This document shows positions 42,680-50,801 of a stretch of 64,000 bases of DNA, piece by piece. Under the pieces are notes generated by a model, which had not been told where the DNA came from, searched no databases, and was given only the letters and a program-made list of their open reading frames with translations. The translations under genes and the position numbers were made by a program. The stretch covers positions 186,001 through 250,000 of the forward strand of contig CBDCAI010000014.1 of assembly GCA_965213845.1 (NCBI GenBank), read 5' to 3'. Source of the stretch: JBBROS01 sp965213845 (GTDB lineage: Bacteria > Pseudomonadota > Alphaproteobacteria > Acetobacterales > Acetobacteraceae). How positions within the stretch are numbered: the stretch's first letter is position 1; the number at the start of each line of letters is the position of its first letter.

Positions 42680-43990
42680 ATGACCCCGCCGCGCAAGATG
42701 CACCTGGTCGCGTATCTGAAGACCAGTCCCACCGCCAGCTATGCCAGCGCCTGGCGCCACCCCGGCGCGCCGCTGCACGACATCTGGGATCCCGAGCGCT
42801 ACGAGCATCTGGCCCGGCTGCTGGAGGCGGCGCGGTTCGACGCCGGCTTTTTCGCCGACGGGCTGGGCTTGCCGGACGTGTATCGCAACAGCTTCGCCGA
42901 CTATGTCGGGCGCGGCGGGCAGATGAGCCTGATCGACCCCATGACCGTGCTGCCGCTGATGGCGCGGGTGACGACGCGGCTGGGGCTGGGCAGCACGATC
43001 TCGACCACCTTCAACCAGCCGTACCAGATCGCCCGCGGGCTGGGCTCGCTCGACCACATCAGCAAGGGCCGGGCCTGCTGGAACCTCGTGACCTCGTCCA
43101 CCGACTTCGAGGCGAGGAACTGCGGCATGGCGGGCGTGCCGCCCAAGGAGGACCGCTACGACCGCGCCGAGGACGTGCTCGCCGCCTGCTGCGCCCTTTG
43201 GGACTGCTGGGACGAGGATGCGCTGGTGCTGGACCGCGAGAGCGGCGTGTTCGCCGACGCGACGAAGATCCGTTACGCGAACCATGTCGGCCCCTTCGTC
43301 AGCACGCGCGGGCCCATGTCGATCCCGCGCAGCCCGCAGGGCCGGCCGGTGATCCTGCAGGCCGGGTCCTCGCCCCGCGGGCGCGACTTCGCGGCCAGGT
43401 CCGCCGAGGTGATCTTCTGCTCCCACGCCACCAAGCAGGACGCGGTGACCTTCCGAGAGGACATGCACCGGCGCCTGGTGGAGCACGGCCGGCTGCCGGA
43501 GGCCTGCGCCGTGCTGCCGTCGCTGTCCGTGGTGGTGGGTGAGACCGGCTCGATCGCGCGGGAGAAGGCGGCGTTCCTGGACAGCCTGATCGACCCGGAG
43601 CTGGTGATGGCCTCGAGCTCGGTGCTGCTGGGCGTGGACCTGAGCGCGATCGAGACGGCCGAGCAGGCGGAGGCGACGGCGGGCAACCAGGGGATCGCCG
43701 GGTCCCGCGACCGCATGAGCCAGGTGGCCAAGGCGCAGGGCATCAGCTTCGCCGCCGCCGTACGCAAGCCGCGCGGCCTGCTGGCGGGCACGGCGTCCGA
43801 CATCGCCGACGTGATGGAGGACTGGTTCCGGAGCGGCGCCTGCGACGGGTTCGTGCTGCCGCCCACCGTGTTCCCCGGCACCTACGAGGAGGTCGCGCGC
43901 ATGCTGGTGCCCGAGCTGCAGAAGCGCGGGCTGTTCCGCCGGGAGTATGCCGGGCGGACGCTGCGGGAGAACCTGGCCAACCCTGGCTGA
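42680..43990 (+). CDS. Flavin-dependent monooxygenase, NtaA/SnaA/DszA family (first copy)
   Basis: This 436-residue LLM-class enzyme uses FMNH2 from a separate reductase to oxidise organic substrates such as aminopolycarboxylates or sulfur heterocycles. Family marks are FDAGFFADGLG near 52, LGLGSTISTTFNQPYQIARGLGSLDHISKGRACWNLVTS near 98-137, QAGSSPRGRDFAARSAEVIF near 228 and the final VARMLVPELQKRGLFRREY. It ends the liv-type operon, so the imported compound is its probable substrate. A homologue (49470-50798) ends the next operon. Confidence 0.87.
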   Translation: MTPPRKMHLVAYLKTSPTASYASAWRHPGAPLHDIWDPERYEHLARLLEAARFDAGFFADGLGLPDVYRNSFADYVGRGGQMSLIDPMTVLPLMARVTTRLGLGSTISTTFNQPYQIARGLGSLDHISKGRACWNLVTSSTDFEARNCGMAGVPPKEDRYDRAEDVLAACCALWDCWDEDALVLDRESGVFADATKIRYANHVGPFVSTRGPMSIPRSPQGRPVILQAGSSPRGRDFAARSAEVIFCSHATKQDAVTFREDMHRRLVEHGRLPEACAVLPSLSVVVGETGSIAREKAAFLDSLIDPELVMASSSVLLGVDLSAIETAEQAEATAGNQGIAGSRDRMSQVAKAQGISFAAAVRKPRGLLAGTASDIADVMEDWFRSGACDGFVLPPTVFPGTYEEVARMLVPELQKRGLFRREYAGRTLRENLANPG

Positions 43991-44042
43991 CCGCGCTGCG
44001 CCGCGCCTGCGCCGCTTCTGCGGCGTGCATGGGGTGGCGTGA

Positions 44043-44057
44043 TGGCACGTGACTTGC
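44043..44057 (+). promoter_or_regulatory. Sigma-54 promoter of the dpp-type operon
   Basis: TGGCACG-N4-TTGC followed by T is a perfect -24/-12 element in the gap after the first flavin monooxygenase. The predicted start near 44069 gives an 18-base leader to ATG 44087, containing AGGGGG. A GC hairpin at 44009-44026 just upstream may end the previous transcript. Confidence 0.85.
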
Positions 44058-44086
44058 TTCTATGCCGTCACATTCAGGGGGCTTCC

Positions 44087-45583
44087 ATGTCACTCTCGCG
44101 CCGCGCCGTGATCGCCGCCTCGTTGGCCGTGCCGCTGATCCGCCCCGCCCGTGCGGCCGGGTCCGTCATGCGGATCGCCATCGGCACCTCGCTGAGCCAG
44201 CTCGACCCGATGATGACGACCATCGGCGACGAGTACATCTACGACAACCTGGTGTTCAACGGCCTGACCCGGTTCCGCGAGGACCTGGTGCTGGAGCCGG
44301 ATCTTGCGGAAAGCTGGTCGTTCACCGAGGACACCAGGCGCTGGACGTTCCGCCTGCGCCGCGGCGTGAAGTTCCACAACGGCGAGGTGTTCGAGGCGGA
44401 GGACGTCGTCGCGTTCTTCCGGCGCATGATGGACCCGGCCAACGCCGCCCCGGCGCGCAGCCAATACGACATGATTGCCGCCGTGACCGCGCCCGACCCC
44501 GGGACGGTCGTGTTCGAGTTGAACATCCCCTATGGCGGGTTCGCCGAGATCATGGCCGACCGCCAGGTCAAGATGACGCCCCGCAGCGCCGCCGCGACCA
44601 TGGGCACGAAGCCCATCGGCACCGGCCCGTTCCGGTTCGTCAGCAACGCCCCGGGCGACCGCCTGGTGATGGCGCGCAACCCCGACTACTTCGAGCCGGG
44701 CGTGCCGAAGCTCGATGGCGTGGAGCTGCGCATCATCCCGGAGATGAGCGTGAAGGTGGCGGCACTCCAGGCCGGCGACATCGACATCGTGTGGGACCTG
44801 CCGCTCGACCAGGTGAAGCCGCTTTCGGCCGGCAGCGGCCTGCGGGTCGAAAGCGTGCCGACCGCGTCGTGGGACGGCGCGATCATGAACAACCTGATTC
44901 CGCCGTTCAACGACAAGCGGGTGCGACAGGCGTTCCACCTGGCCGTCGACAAGGCGGACGTGGTGGAGCTGACGCTGTTCGGCCAGGGGGTCGAGACGAT
45001 CAGCCCGATCCCGCCGAGCCACCCTTACTATGCCCACGACCTGAAGCTGCCGAAAACCGACCCCGCCGCGTCCCGCCGGCTGCTGGCCGAGGCCGGCTAC
45101 CCCAATGGGGTCAAGGTGCCGATCATCGTGCCGGTGGGCCGGCCGGTGCGGGAGCGGCTGGGCGTGACCCTGCAGCAGCTCGCCAAGCCCGGCGGGTTCG
45201 ACCTGCAGGTGCAGCGCATGCCGTACTCCACGTTCAACGCGGAGGTTTCGGGCAAGGCGCCGCTGTACATCGACGGGTTCTTCGGGCGGCCGACCGTCGA
45301 CACCAGCCTCTATGCGTTCCTGCGCTCCGGCGGCAGCTGGAACGAGCGGCTGTGGCACTACCGCAATGCCGAGGTGGATCGCACGCTGGACGCGGCGCGG
45401 CTGTCCGGCGACGCGGCGGTGCAGAAGGCCAACTACATCGCCTTCCAGGCCGCGCTGACCGAGGACCCGGCTACGTTCTTCGCCTATGCCGTCAACTTCG
45501 CCTGCGCCTACCGGACCGCGGTGGCGGGCGTGAAGACCCACCCGATGCGCTGGTTCGACCTGCGCCAGGCGACCCTGGGCTGA
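44087..45583 (+). CDS. ABC transporter substrate-binding protein, family 5 (dpp-type operon)
   Basis: This 498-residue periplasmic receptor has signal MSLSRRAVIAASLAVPLIRPARAAG and family features RRWTFRLRRGVKFHNGEVFEAEDV, IGTGPFRFVSN and NPDYFEPGVPKLDGVELR. A GTG at 44039 is in frame but lies before the sigma-54 promoter, so ATG 44087 is the start. It heads a full transporter (permeases B and C, fused ATPases) plus a flavin monooxygenase. Confidence 0.9.
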   Translation: MSLSRRAVIAASLAVPLIRPARAAGSVMRIAIGTSLSQLDPMMTTIGDEYIYDNLVFNGLTRFREDLVLEPDLAESWSFTEDTRRWTFRLRRGVKFHNGEVFEAEDVVAFFRRMMDPANAAPARSQYDMIAAVTAPDPGTVVFELNIPYGGFAEIMADRQVKMTPRSAAATMGTKPIGTGPFRFVSNAPGDRLVMARNPDYFEPGVPKLDGVELRIIPEMSVKVAALQAGDIDIVWDLPLDQVKPLSAGSGLRVESVPTASWDGAIMNNLIPPFNDKRVRQAFHLAVDKADVVELTLFGQGVETISPIPPSHPYYAHDLKLPKTDPAASRRLLAEAGYPNGVKVPIIVPVGRPVRERLGVTLQQLAKPGGFDLQVQRMPYSTFNAEVSGKAPLYIDGFFGRPTVDTSLYAFLRSGGSWNERLWHYRNAEVDRTLDAARLSGDAAVQKANYIAFQAALTEDPATFFAYAVNFACAYRTAVAGVKTHPMRWFDLRQATLG

Positions 45584-45613
45584 CGGGCGGACAGGGACCG
45601 ATCGGGCACAGGC

Positions 45614-46573
45614 ATGGCCGCCTACCTGCTGCGGCGGCTGCTGGGCGTGGGGGGCGTGCTGTTCGGCATGTCGGTGCTGATCTTCGCGGCCGTCCACATC
45701 CTGCCGGGCAACGTCGCCTATGCCATCCTGGGGGAGTACGCGACGCCGGCCGCCGTCGCGACGCTGGAAGCGCGGCTGGGGTTGAACGACCCGCTGCCCC
45801 TGCAGTACTGGCGCTGGCTTTCGGCCATGCTGCAGGGCGACTTCGGCATGTCGCTGGTGATGGGCCGCCCGGCCGCCGAGCTGATCGGCAACGCGCTGGG
45901 CCGGTCCGCCCTGCTGGCCGGCTTCTCGTTCGTGCTGGTGGCCGGCGGCGGCGTCGCGCTCGGCATCCACGCCGCCACCCATCAGGGCCGGCCCATGGAC
46001 CGGGTGCTGACGCTGGCGCAGTTCGTGCTGATCGCCATCCCGGAGTTCTTCTGGTGCATCCTGGCCGTGCTGGCCTTCGCGTCCTGGCTGCACCTGCTGC
46101 CTGCCACGGGCTACGCCCCGGTGGCCGAGGCGGGCGTCGCGGGCTGGGCCTCGCACCTGGTTCTGCCGGTGCTGGTGCTGTCGTTCGGCCTGGTGGCGCA
46201 CGTCTCGCGCCTGACCCGCTCGTCCATGATCGAGGTGCTGGAAAGCCGCTACGTGCTGGCCGCGCGGGCCAAGGGGTTCAGCGAGCAGCGGGTGCTGTGG
46301 CGGCATGCCCTGCCGAACGCGCTGCTGCCGGCGATCACGGTGCTGGCGATCGACGTGGGGCTGCTGATCGGCGGCATCGTGGTGGTGGAGACGGTGTTCG
46401 CCTATCCCGGGCTCGGCCGCCTGCTGGTCTATGCGATCGAGCATCACGACCTGCCGCTGCTGCAGGCGGGAATGATGGTGGTGACGGCGGTGTATGCCGG
46501 GTCGAACCTGGTGGCGGACCTGCTCTATGCCGTGCTCAACCCGCGCATCCGGGCCGGCGCCGTGGCGGTATGA
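45614..46573 (+). CDS. ABC permease, DppB type (first dpp-type system)
   Basis: This 319-residue permease has a typical N-terminal MAAYLLRRLLGVGGVLFGMSVLIFAAVHILPGN helix, a periplasmic loop with LQYWRWLSAML, and the coupling-loop text ESRYVLAARAKGFSEQRVLWRHALPNALLP. It starts 31 bases after the receptor. Its TGA overlaps the ATG of an 8-codon mini-frame that leads into permease C. Confidence 0.9.
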   Translation: MAAYLLRRLLGVGGVLFGMSVLIFAAVHILPGNVAYAILGEYATPAAVATLEARLGLNDPLPLQYWRWLSAMLQGDFGMSLVMGRPAAELIGNALGRSALLAGFSFVLVAGGGVALGIHAATHQGRPMDRVLTLAQFVLIAIPEFFWCILAVLAFASWLHLLPATGYAPVAEAGVAGWASHLVLPVLVLSFGLVAHVSRLTRSSMIEVLESRYVLAARAKGFSEQRVLWRHALPNALLPAITVLAIDVGLLIGGIVVVETVFAYPGLGRLLVYAIEHHDLPLLQAGMMVVTAVYAGSNLVADLLYAVLNPRIRAGAVAV

Positions 46574-46596
46574 CGGCTACGGTCCCGCCGTCTTGA
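46570..46596 (+). other. Eight-codon mini-ORF linking dppB-type and dppC-type genes
   Basis: ATG at 46570 overlaps the permease B stop (ATGA) and encodes MTATVPPS. Its own TGA overlaps the TTG start of permease C (TTGA). The same arrangement occurs at 62063-62080. It may pass ribosomes from one gene to the next by re-initiation. Confidence 0.4.
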
Positions 46597-47438
46597 CGTC
46601 CCTGGCCGCACGCGGCTGGCGCCCGCCCGGCACGCTGGCGGTGGGCACGACGCTGCTGGGCGTGGTCGTCGCGGCCGCCCTGCTGGGCCTCGCCTGGACG
46701 CCGTTCGACCCCACCGCCTTTGCCGTCCGCGCCCGCATGCTGCCCCCCGGCGCCCTGCACCCGTTCGGCACGGACGAGTTCGGCCGCGACGTGCTGTCGC
46801 GCGTGCTGGCCGGCGGACACCTGTCGCTGGCCACGGGCTTCGGCGCCATGGTCATCAGCCTGGTGCTGGGCGTGCCGCTGGGCCTGCTCGCCGCCTTCCA
46901 TCGCGGCGCGACGGAGGAGGTCATCATGCGGACGATGGACCTGCTGATCTCGTTGCCGCCGGTGCTGCTGGGCCTGCTGGTGCTGGCGGTCACGCCGCCC
47001 GGCCTGCTGAAGACGATCGGGGCCGTGGGCCTGGTCTACGTCCCCATCCTGGTGCGGCTGACCCGCGCCGTGGCGCTGGGTCTGCTGCAGGAGGATTTCG
47101 TGCAGGCCGCATTCGCCCGCGGCGAGGGCGCGCTGCCGGTGCTGTGGCACGAGGTGCTGCCCAACGCCTGGCCGCCCATCATCGTCGAGTGCGGGCTGCG
47201 GGTGACCTTCGCCATCCTGCTGGCCTCGGCCTTGTCGTTCCTGGGGCTCGGGCCGCAGCCGCCCAGCAGCGAATGGGGGCTGATGATCGCCGAGGGCCGG
47301 GACTTCCTGGGCCAGGCGCCCTGGATCTGCCTGGCGCCGGGCCTGTGCCTGTGCCTGCTGCTGGTGTCGGTGAACCTGGTGGGCGAGGGCCTGCGGGAGC
47401 GGCTGGACCCGCAACTGCGCGGGCGTGGGCATGGCTGA
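46593..47438 (+). CDS. ABC permease, DppC type (first dpp-type system)
   Basis: This 281-residue permease has the DppC features LGLAWTPFDPT, HPFGTDEFGRDVLSRVLAGGHLSLATG near 68-92 and a coupling loop QEDFVQAAFARGEGALPVLWHEVLPNAWPP. It ends with SFLGLGPQPPSSEWG and a final helix. No ATG or GTG gives a sensible N-terminus without long overlap, so TTG 46593, four bases overlapping the mini-ORF stop, is preferred. No Shine-Dalgarno is seen, consistent with re-initiation. Confidence 0.85.
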   Translation: MTSLAARGWRPPGTLAVGTTLLGVVVAAALLGLAWTPFDPTAFAVRARMLPPGALHPFGTDEFGRDVLSRVLAGGHLSLATGFGAMVISLVLGVPLGLLAAFHRGATEEVIMRTMDLLISLPPVLLGLLVLAVTPPGLLKTIGAVGLVYVPILVRLTRAVALGLLQEDFVQAAFARGEGALPVLWHEVLPNAWPPIIVECGLRVTFAILLASALSFLGLGPQPPSSEWGLMIAEGRDFLGQAPWICLAPGLCLCLLLVSVNLVGEGLRERLDPQLRGRGHG

Positions 47439-49473
47439 GGCCGCCATCTTCCCGGTGATCGACCGGCCCGCGGCCGCCGATGCCGCACTGCTGGAGGTCG
47501 ATGGCCTGTCGGTCGCCTACCGCACCGGGCGGAGCTGGCTGCAGGCGCTCGACGACGTGTCGCTGTCCATCCCGCAGGGAAGCGTGCTGGGCCTGGTGGG
47601 CGAGAGCGGGTCGGGCAAGTCCACCGTCGTGCTGGCCCTGCTCGGCCTGCTGGGCCCGGCCCGGGTGACCGCCCGCCGGTTGGCGTTTGAGGGGCAGGAC
47701 CTGCTGACCCGGGCGCCGCTGCTGCGCGGCCGGCGCCTGGGTGTCGTGTTCCAGGACACGACCTCCGCGCTCAACCCGGCGCTGACCATCGAGCACCAGG
47801 TGATGGAGCCGATGACGGTGCACCTGAAGCTGGATGCGGCGGAGGCCCGGGCCCGGGCCACCGCGCTGCTCGATGAGATGGGCATTCCGCGCCCGGCCGA
47901 GACCATGCGCTGCTACCCGCACCAGCTCTCGGGCGGCATGAAGCAGCGCGTGGTGATCGCGACGGCGCTGGCGACCGAGCCGGACCTGCTGCTGCTGGAC
48001 GAGCCCACGACGGCGCTCGACGTGACGATCGAGGCGCAGATCCTGACCCTGCTGGACGGGCTGCGGCAGAAGCGCGGCCTGTCGATGCTGCTGGTCAGCC
48101 ACAACCTGGGCATCATCGACCGGCTGTGCGACCAGGTGGCGGTGCTCTACGCCGGCCGCATGGTGGAAACGGGGCGCGCGTCCCGCGTGCTGAACCGGCC
48201 GCACCATCCCTACACGCGCGGCCTGCTGGAGGCGCTGCCTCGCCTCGACCGCCCGCGTGTGGCGGCCCTGACCGCCATTCCCGGCGGGCTGCCGGACCTC
48301 ACCGCCCCCGACCCCGGCTGCAACTTCCGGCCGCGCTGTGCTTTTGCGGCGCCCGGGTGCGAGGCGCCGCAGGCGTTGCGAGGCGAGCAGGACGACCGGG
48401 TGCGCTGCTGGCGTGCGACCGAGATTGCGGCAGGGCCGGCCGGCGTCGCGGGCACCGGCGCAACCAGCGCGACCAAAGCGCATGGGCGGGGAACAGCGCC
48501 GATCATCGAGGCACGGGGCCTGAGCGTCCGCTTCGGCGGCCCCGGCTGGTTCGGGCGCGGGACGGGCGGCGTGCTGGCCGTGGACGACCTGTCGCTCGTG
48601 GTTCGCACGGGAGAGATCGTGGGCCTGGTCGGCGAATCCGGCTGCGGCAAGTCCACCCTCGGGCGCCTGCTGCTGCGCCTGGTGCCGTCGCGCACCGGCG
48701 CGCTGCAGTTCGACGGCGCCGCGGTGCCGGCCCGGCCCGGCCCGGCTTTCCGCCGCCGGGCGCAGATCGTGTTCCAGAACCCCGACTCTTCCCTCAACCC
48801 GCGCCAGACGCTGGGCCGGATCCTGCGGCGCCCGCTGCGCTGGTTCGGCCTGGCGCGCGGCACCGAGGCCGCCGAGGTGGCCCGGCTGCTCGCGCTGGTC
48901 CGCCTGCCTGCCGCCTATGCCGACCGCTACCCGCATCAGCTCTCGGGCGGCGAGAAGCAGCGGGTCGGCATCGCCCGCGCGCTCGCGTCCCGGCCCGACT
49001 TCATCGTGTGCGACGAGGCCGTGTCGGCGCTGGACGTGTCGGTCCAGGCCGCCGTGCTGAACCTGCTGCGGGAGCTGCGGGACGCGCTGGGCGTCGCCTA
49101 CCTGTTCATCAGCCACGATATCGGCGTCATCGCCCATGTGGCGGACCGGGTCGCGGTGATGTACCGCGGCTCCCTCATGGAGGAGGGGCCGGTGGACGAC
49201 GTGCTGCGCCCGCCCTACCACCCCTATACCGAGCTGCTGCTGGGCTCCGTGCCGGTGATCGGGCAGAAGCCGGAGGGGCTGGCCGCCGCCGGACCGCATC
49301 ATGCGGCGGGGCCGGGCTGCAAGTTCGCCGGGCGCTGCCGGCACCAGCCGGGGCCGGTGTGCGACGAAGTGCCGCCGCCCTGGCAGGCGAGCGGCGAGCA
49401 CCGCATCCGCTGCCATATCCCGCTCGAGACGCTTGCCGCCATGCCGCCCCGCTTCGGACACGTCGCCCCATGA
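47431..49473 (+). CDS. Fused dipeptide/opine-type ABC ATPase (DppD-DppF fusion)
   Basis: This 680-residue protein carries two complete ATPase units. The first has Walker A GESGSGKST near 60, signature LSGGMKQR and Walker B LLLLDEPTTALD. Its C-terminal oligopeptide-transporter extension has C-x-F-x-P-R-C (GCNFRPRCAFAAPGC). The second has GESGCGKST near 404, LSGGEKQR and FIVCDEAVSALD, with a second cysteine extension (GCKFAGRCRHQPGPVC). The Cys patterns resemble the 4Fe-4S-binding tails of DppD/OppF-type ATPases. The fusion fixes a 1:1 ATPase ratio. ATG 47431 overlaps the permease C stop. Confidence 0.9.
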   Translation: MAEAAIFPVIDRPAAADAALLEVDGLSVAYRTGRSWLQALDDVSLSIPQGSVLGLVGESGSGKSTVVLALLGLLGPARVTARRLAFEGQDLLTRAPLLRGRRLGVVFQDTTSALNPALTIEHQVMEPMTVHLKLDAAEARARATALLDEMGIPRPAETMRCYPHQLSGGMKQRVVIATALATEPDLLLLDEPTTALDVTIEAQILTLLDGLRQKRGLSMLLVSHNLGIIDRLCDQVAVLYAGRMVETGRASRVLNRPHHPYTRGLLEALPRLDRPRVAALTAIPGGLPDLTAPDPGCNFRPRCAFAAPGCEAPQALRGEQDDRVRCWRATEIAAGPAGVAGTGATSATKAHGRGTAPIIEARGLSVRFGGPGWFGRGTGGVLAVDDLSLVVRTGEIVGLVGESGCGKSTLGRLLLRLVPSRTGALQFDGAAVPARPGPAFRRRAQIVFQNPDSSLNPRQTLGRILRRPLRWFGLARGTEAAEVARLLALVRLPAAYADRYPHQLSGGEKQRVGIARALASRPDFIVCDEAVSALDVSVQAAVLNLLRELRDALGVAYLFISHDIGVIAHVADRVAVMYRGSLMEEGPVDDVLRPPYHPYTELLLGSVPVIGQKPEGLAAAGPHHAAGPGCKFAGRCRHQPGPVCDEVPPPWQASGEHRIRCHIPLETLAAMPPRFGHVAP

Positions 49474-50798
49474 TGCATCTGGTCACCATCCCCAACCCCG
49501 TCGGCGGCCACCTCGGCGGTTGGCGCCACCGCGACGCGTTCGATGACACGGTGATGAACCTCGACTGCGTGCTGGAGCTGGCGGCGATCGCCGAGCGCGG
49601 GAAGCTCGATGCCGTGTTCCTGGCCGACGGCAACGGCGTGCGCGACATGGACAAGCCCGCCCTGTTCGCGGCCAACTTCCCCTCCGCCCGGCCCGCCGGG
49701 TTCGAGCCGACGACCCTGTTGTCGGCCGTCGCGATGACGACGCGGCACATCGGCGTGGTCGCCACCGCCACCACGACCTACGACGAGCCCTATGCCGTGG
49801 CCCGGCGCTTCGCCTCGATGGACCATGTCAGCAAGGGCCGGGCCGGCTGGAACCTGGTCACCGCATCCAATGCCGGCGATGCGCTCAACTTCGGCCATGC
49901 GGAGCACATGCCGCGCGAGGCGCGTTACGCGCGGGCGCAGGAGTTCCACGAGGTGGTGACGGGCCTATGGGACAGCTGGGCGCCCGACGCCTTCCCGCAG
50001 GACAAGACGACCGGCCAGTATCTCCGGCCCGACCGCGTGGCCACGCTGGACCACCAGGGCGCGCACTTCACGGTCAAGGGCCCGCTCAACGTGGGACGGT
50101 CGCGCCAGGGGCACCCGGTGGTGTTCATGGCGGGGCAGTCGGGCCCGGGAATGGAGCTAGCGGCGCGCTACGCCGACGCGCTGTTCGGCGCCGGCAGCAC
50201 GAAGCAGGACTGCGTCGACGCCTATGCCGACATCAAGGGCCGCATGCCCCGGTATGGCCGCCCGCCCGAAGCCCTGAAGATCCTGCCGGGCGTGAGCGTG
50301 TTCACCGGCCGCACCCGCGCCGAGGCCGACGGGTTGTATCAGGAGCTGCAGTCGCTGATCTCGCCCGCGCTGGGGGTGCATTATCTGTCGAAGATGGTGA
50401 CGTGCGACCTGTCGGGCCTGCCGATCGACGGGCCGCTGCCGGCGCTGGCCGACGAGGTGCTGGGCGGCAGCAGCCTGCGCACCTTCATCGTCGGCATGGT
50501 CCGGCGCGAAGGGCTGAGCATCCGGCAGACCTACGAGCGGGTGCTGCCCTCGATCGGCGGCCCGATGTTCAAGGGCAGCCCCACCGACGTCGCCGACGAG
50601 ATGGAAGACTGGTTCCGCAGCGGGGCCGGGGACGGCTTCACCATCATGGCCCCGGTGCAGCCGCGCGGCCTGCGCGACTTCGTGGACCTGGTCGTGCCGG
50701 AGCTGCAACGGCGTGGCCTGTTTCGGACGGAGTACACCGCCGACACGCTGCGGGGCCACCTGGAGCTGCCCATCCCCGCCAGCCGCTGGCAGGGTTGA
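49470..50798 (+). CDS. Flavin-dependent monooxygenase, NtaA/SnaA/DszA family (second copy)
   Basis: This 442-residue LLM-class monooxygenase is homologous to the 42680-43990 enzyme but clearly divergent. Motifs are KLDAVFLADGNGV near 46, TTYDEPYAVARRFASMDHVSKGRAGWNLVTASN near 105-137, MAGQSGPGMELAARYADALFGAG and VVPELQRRGLFRTEY. ATG 49470 overlaps the ATPase stop (ATGATG), so uptake and oxidation are coupled. A flavin reductase partner is not in the window. Confidence 0.88.
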   Translation: MMHLVTIPNPVGGHLGGWRHRDAFDDTVMNLDCVLELAAIAERGKLDAVFLADGNGVRDMDKPALFAANFPSARPAGFEPTTLLSAVAMTTRHIGVVATATTTYDEPYAVARRFASMDHVSKGRAGWNLVTASNAGDALNFGHAEHMPREARYARAQEFHEVVTGLWDSWAPDAFPQDKTTGQYLRPDRVATLDHQGAHFTVKGPLNVGRSRQGHPVVFMAGQSGPGMELAARYADALFGAGSTKQDCVDAYADIKGRMPRYGRPPEALKILPGVSVFTGRTRAEADGLYQELQSLISPALGVHYLSKMVTCDLSGLPIDGPLPALADEVLGGSSLRTFIVGMVRREGLSIRQTYERVLPSIGGPMFKGSPTDVADEMEDWFRSGAGDGFTIMAPVQPRGLRDFVDLVVPELQRRGLFRTEYTADTLRGHLELPIPASRWQG

Positions 50799-50801
50799 CG
50801 C

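Noticed and set aside
44090..46447. 785-codon minus-strand frame opposite the binding protein and permease
   Set aside because: His/Arg/Gln-rich antisense shadow of two well-conserved transporter genes.
46593..46640. Sequencing frameshift joining the mini-ORF MTATVPPS to permease C
   Set aside because: The same stop/start arrangement recurs at 62063 with different sequence, so an error at both places is less likely than real architecture.
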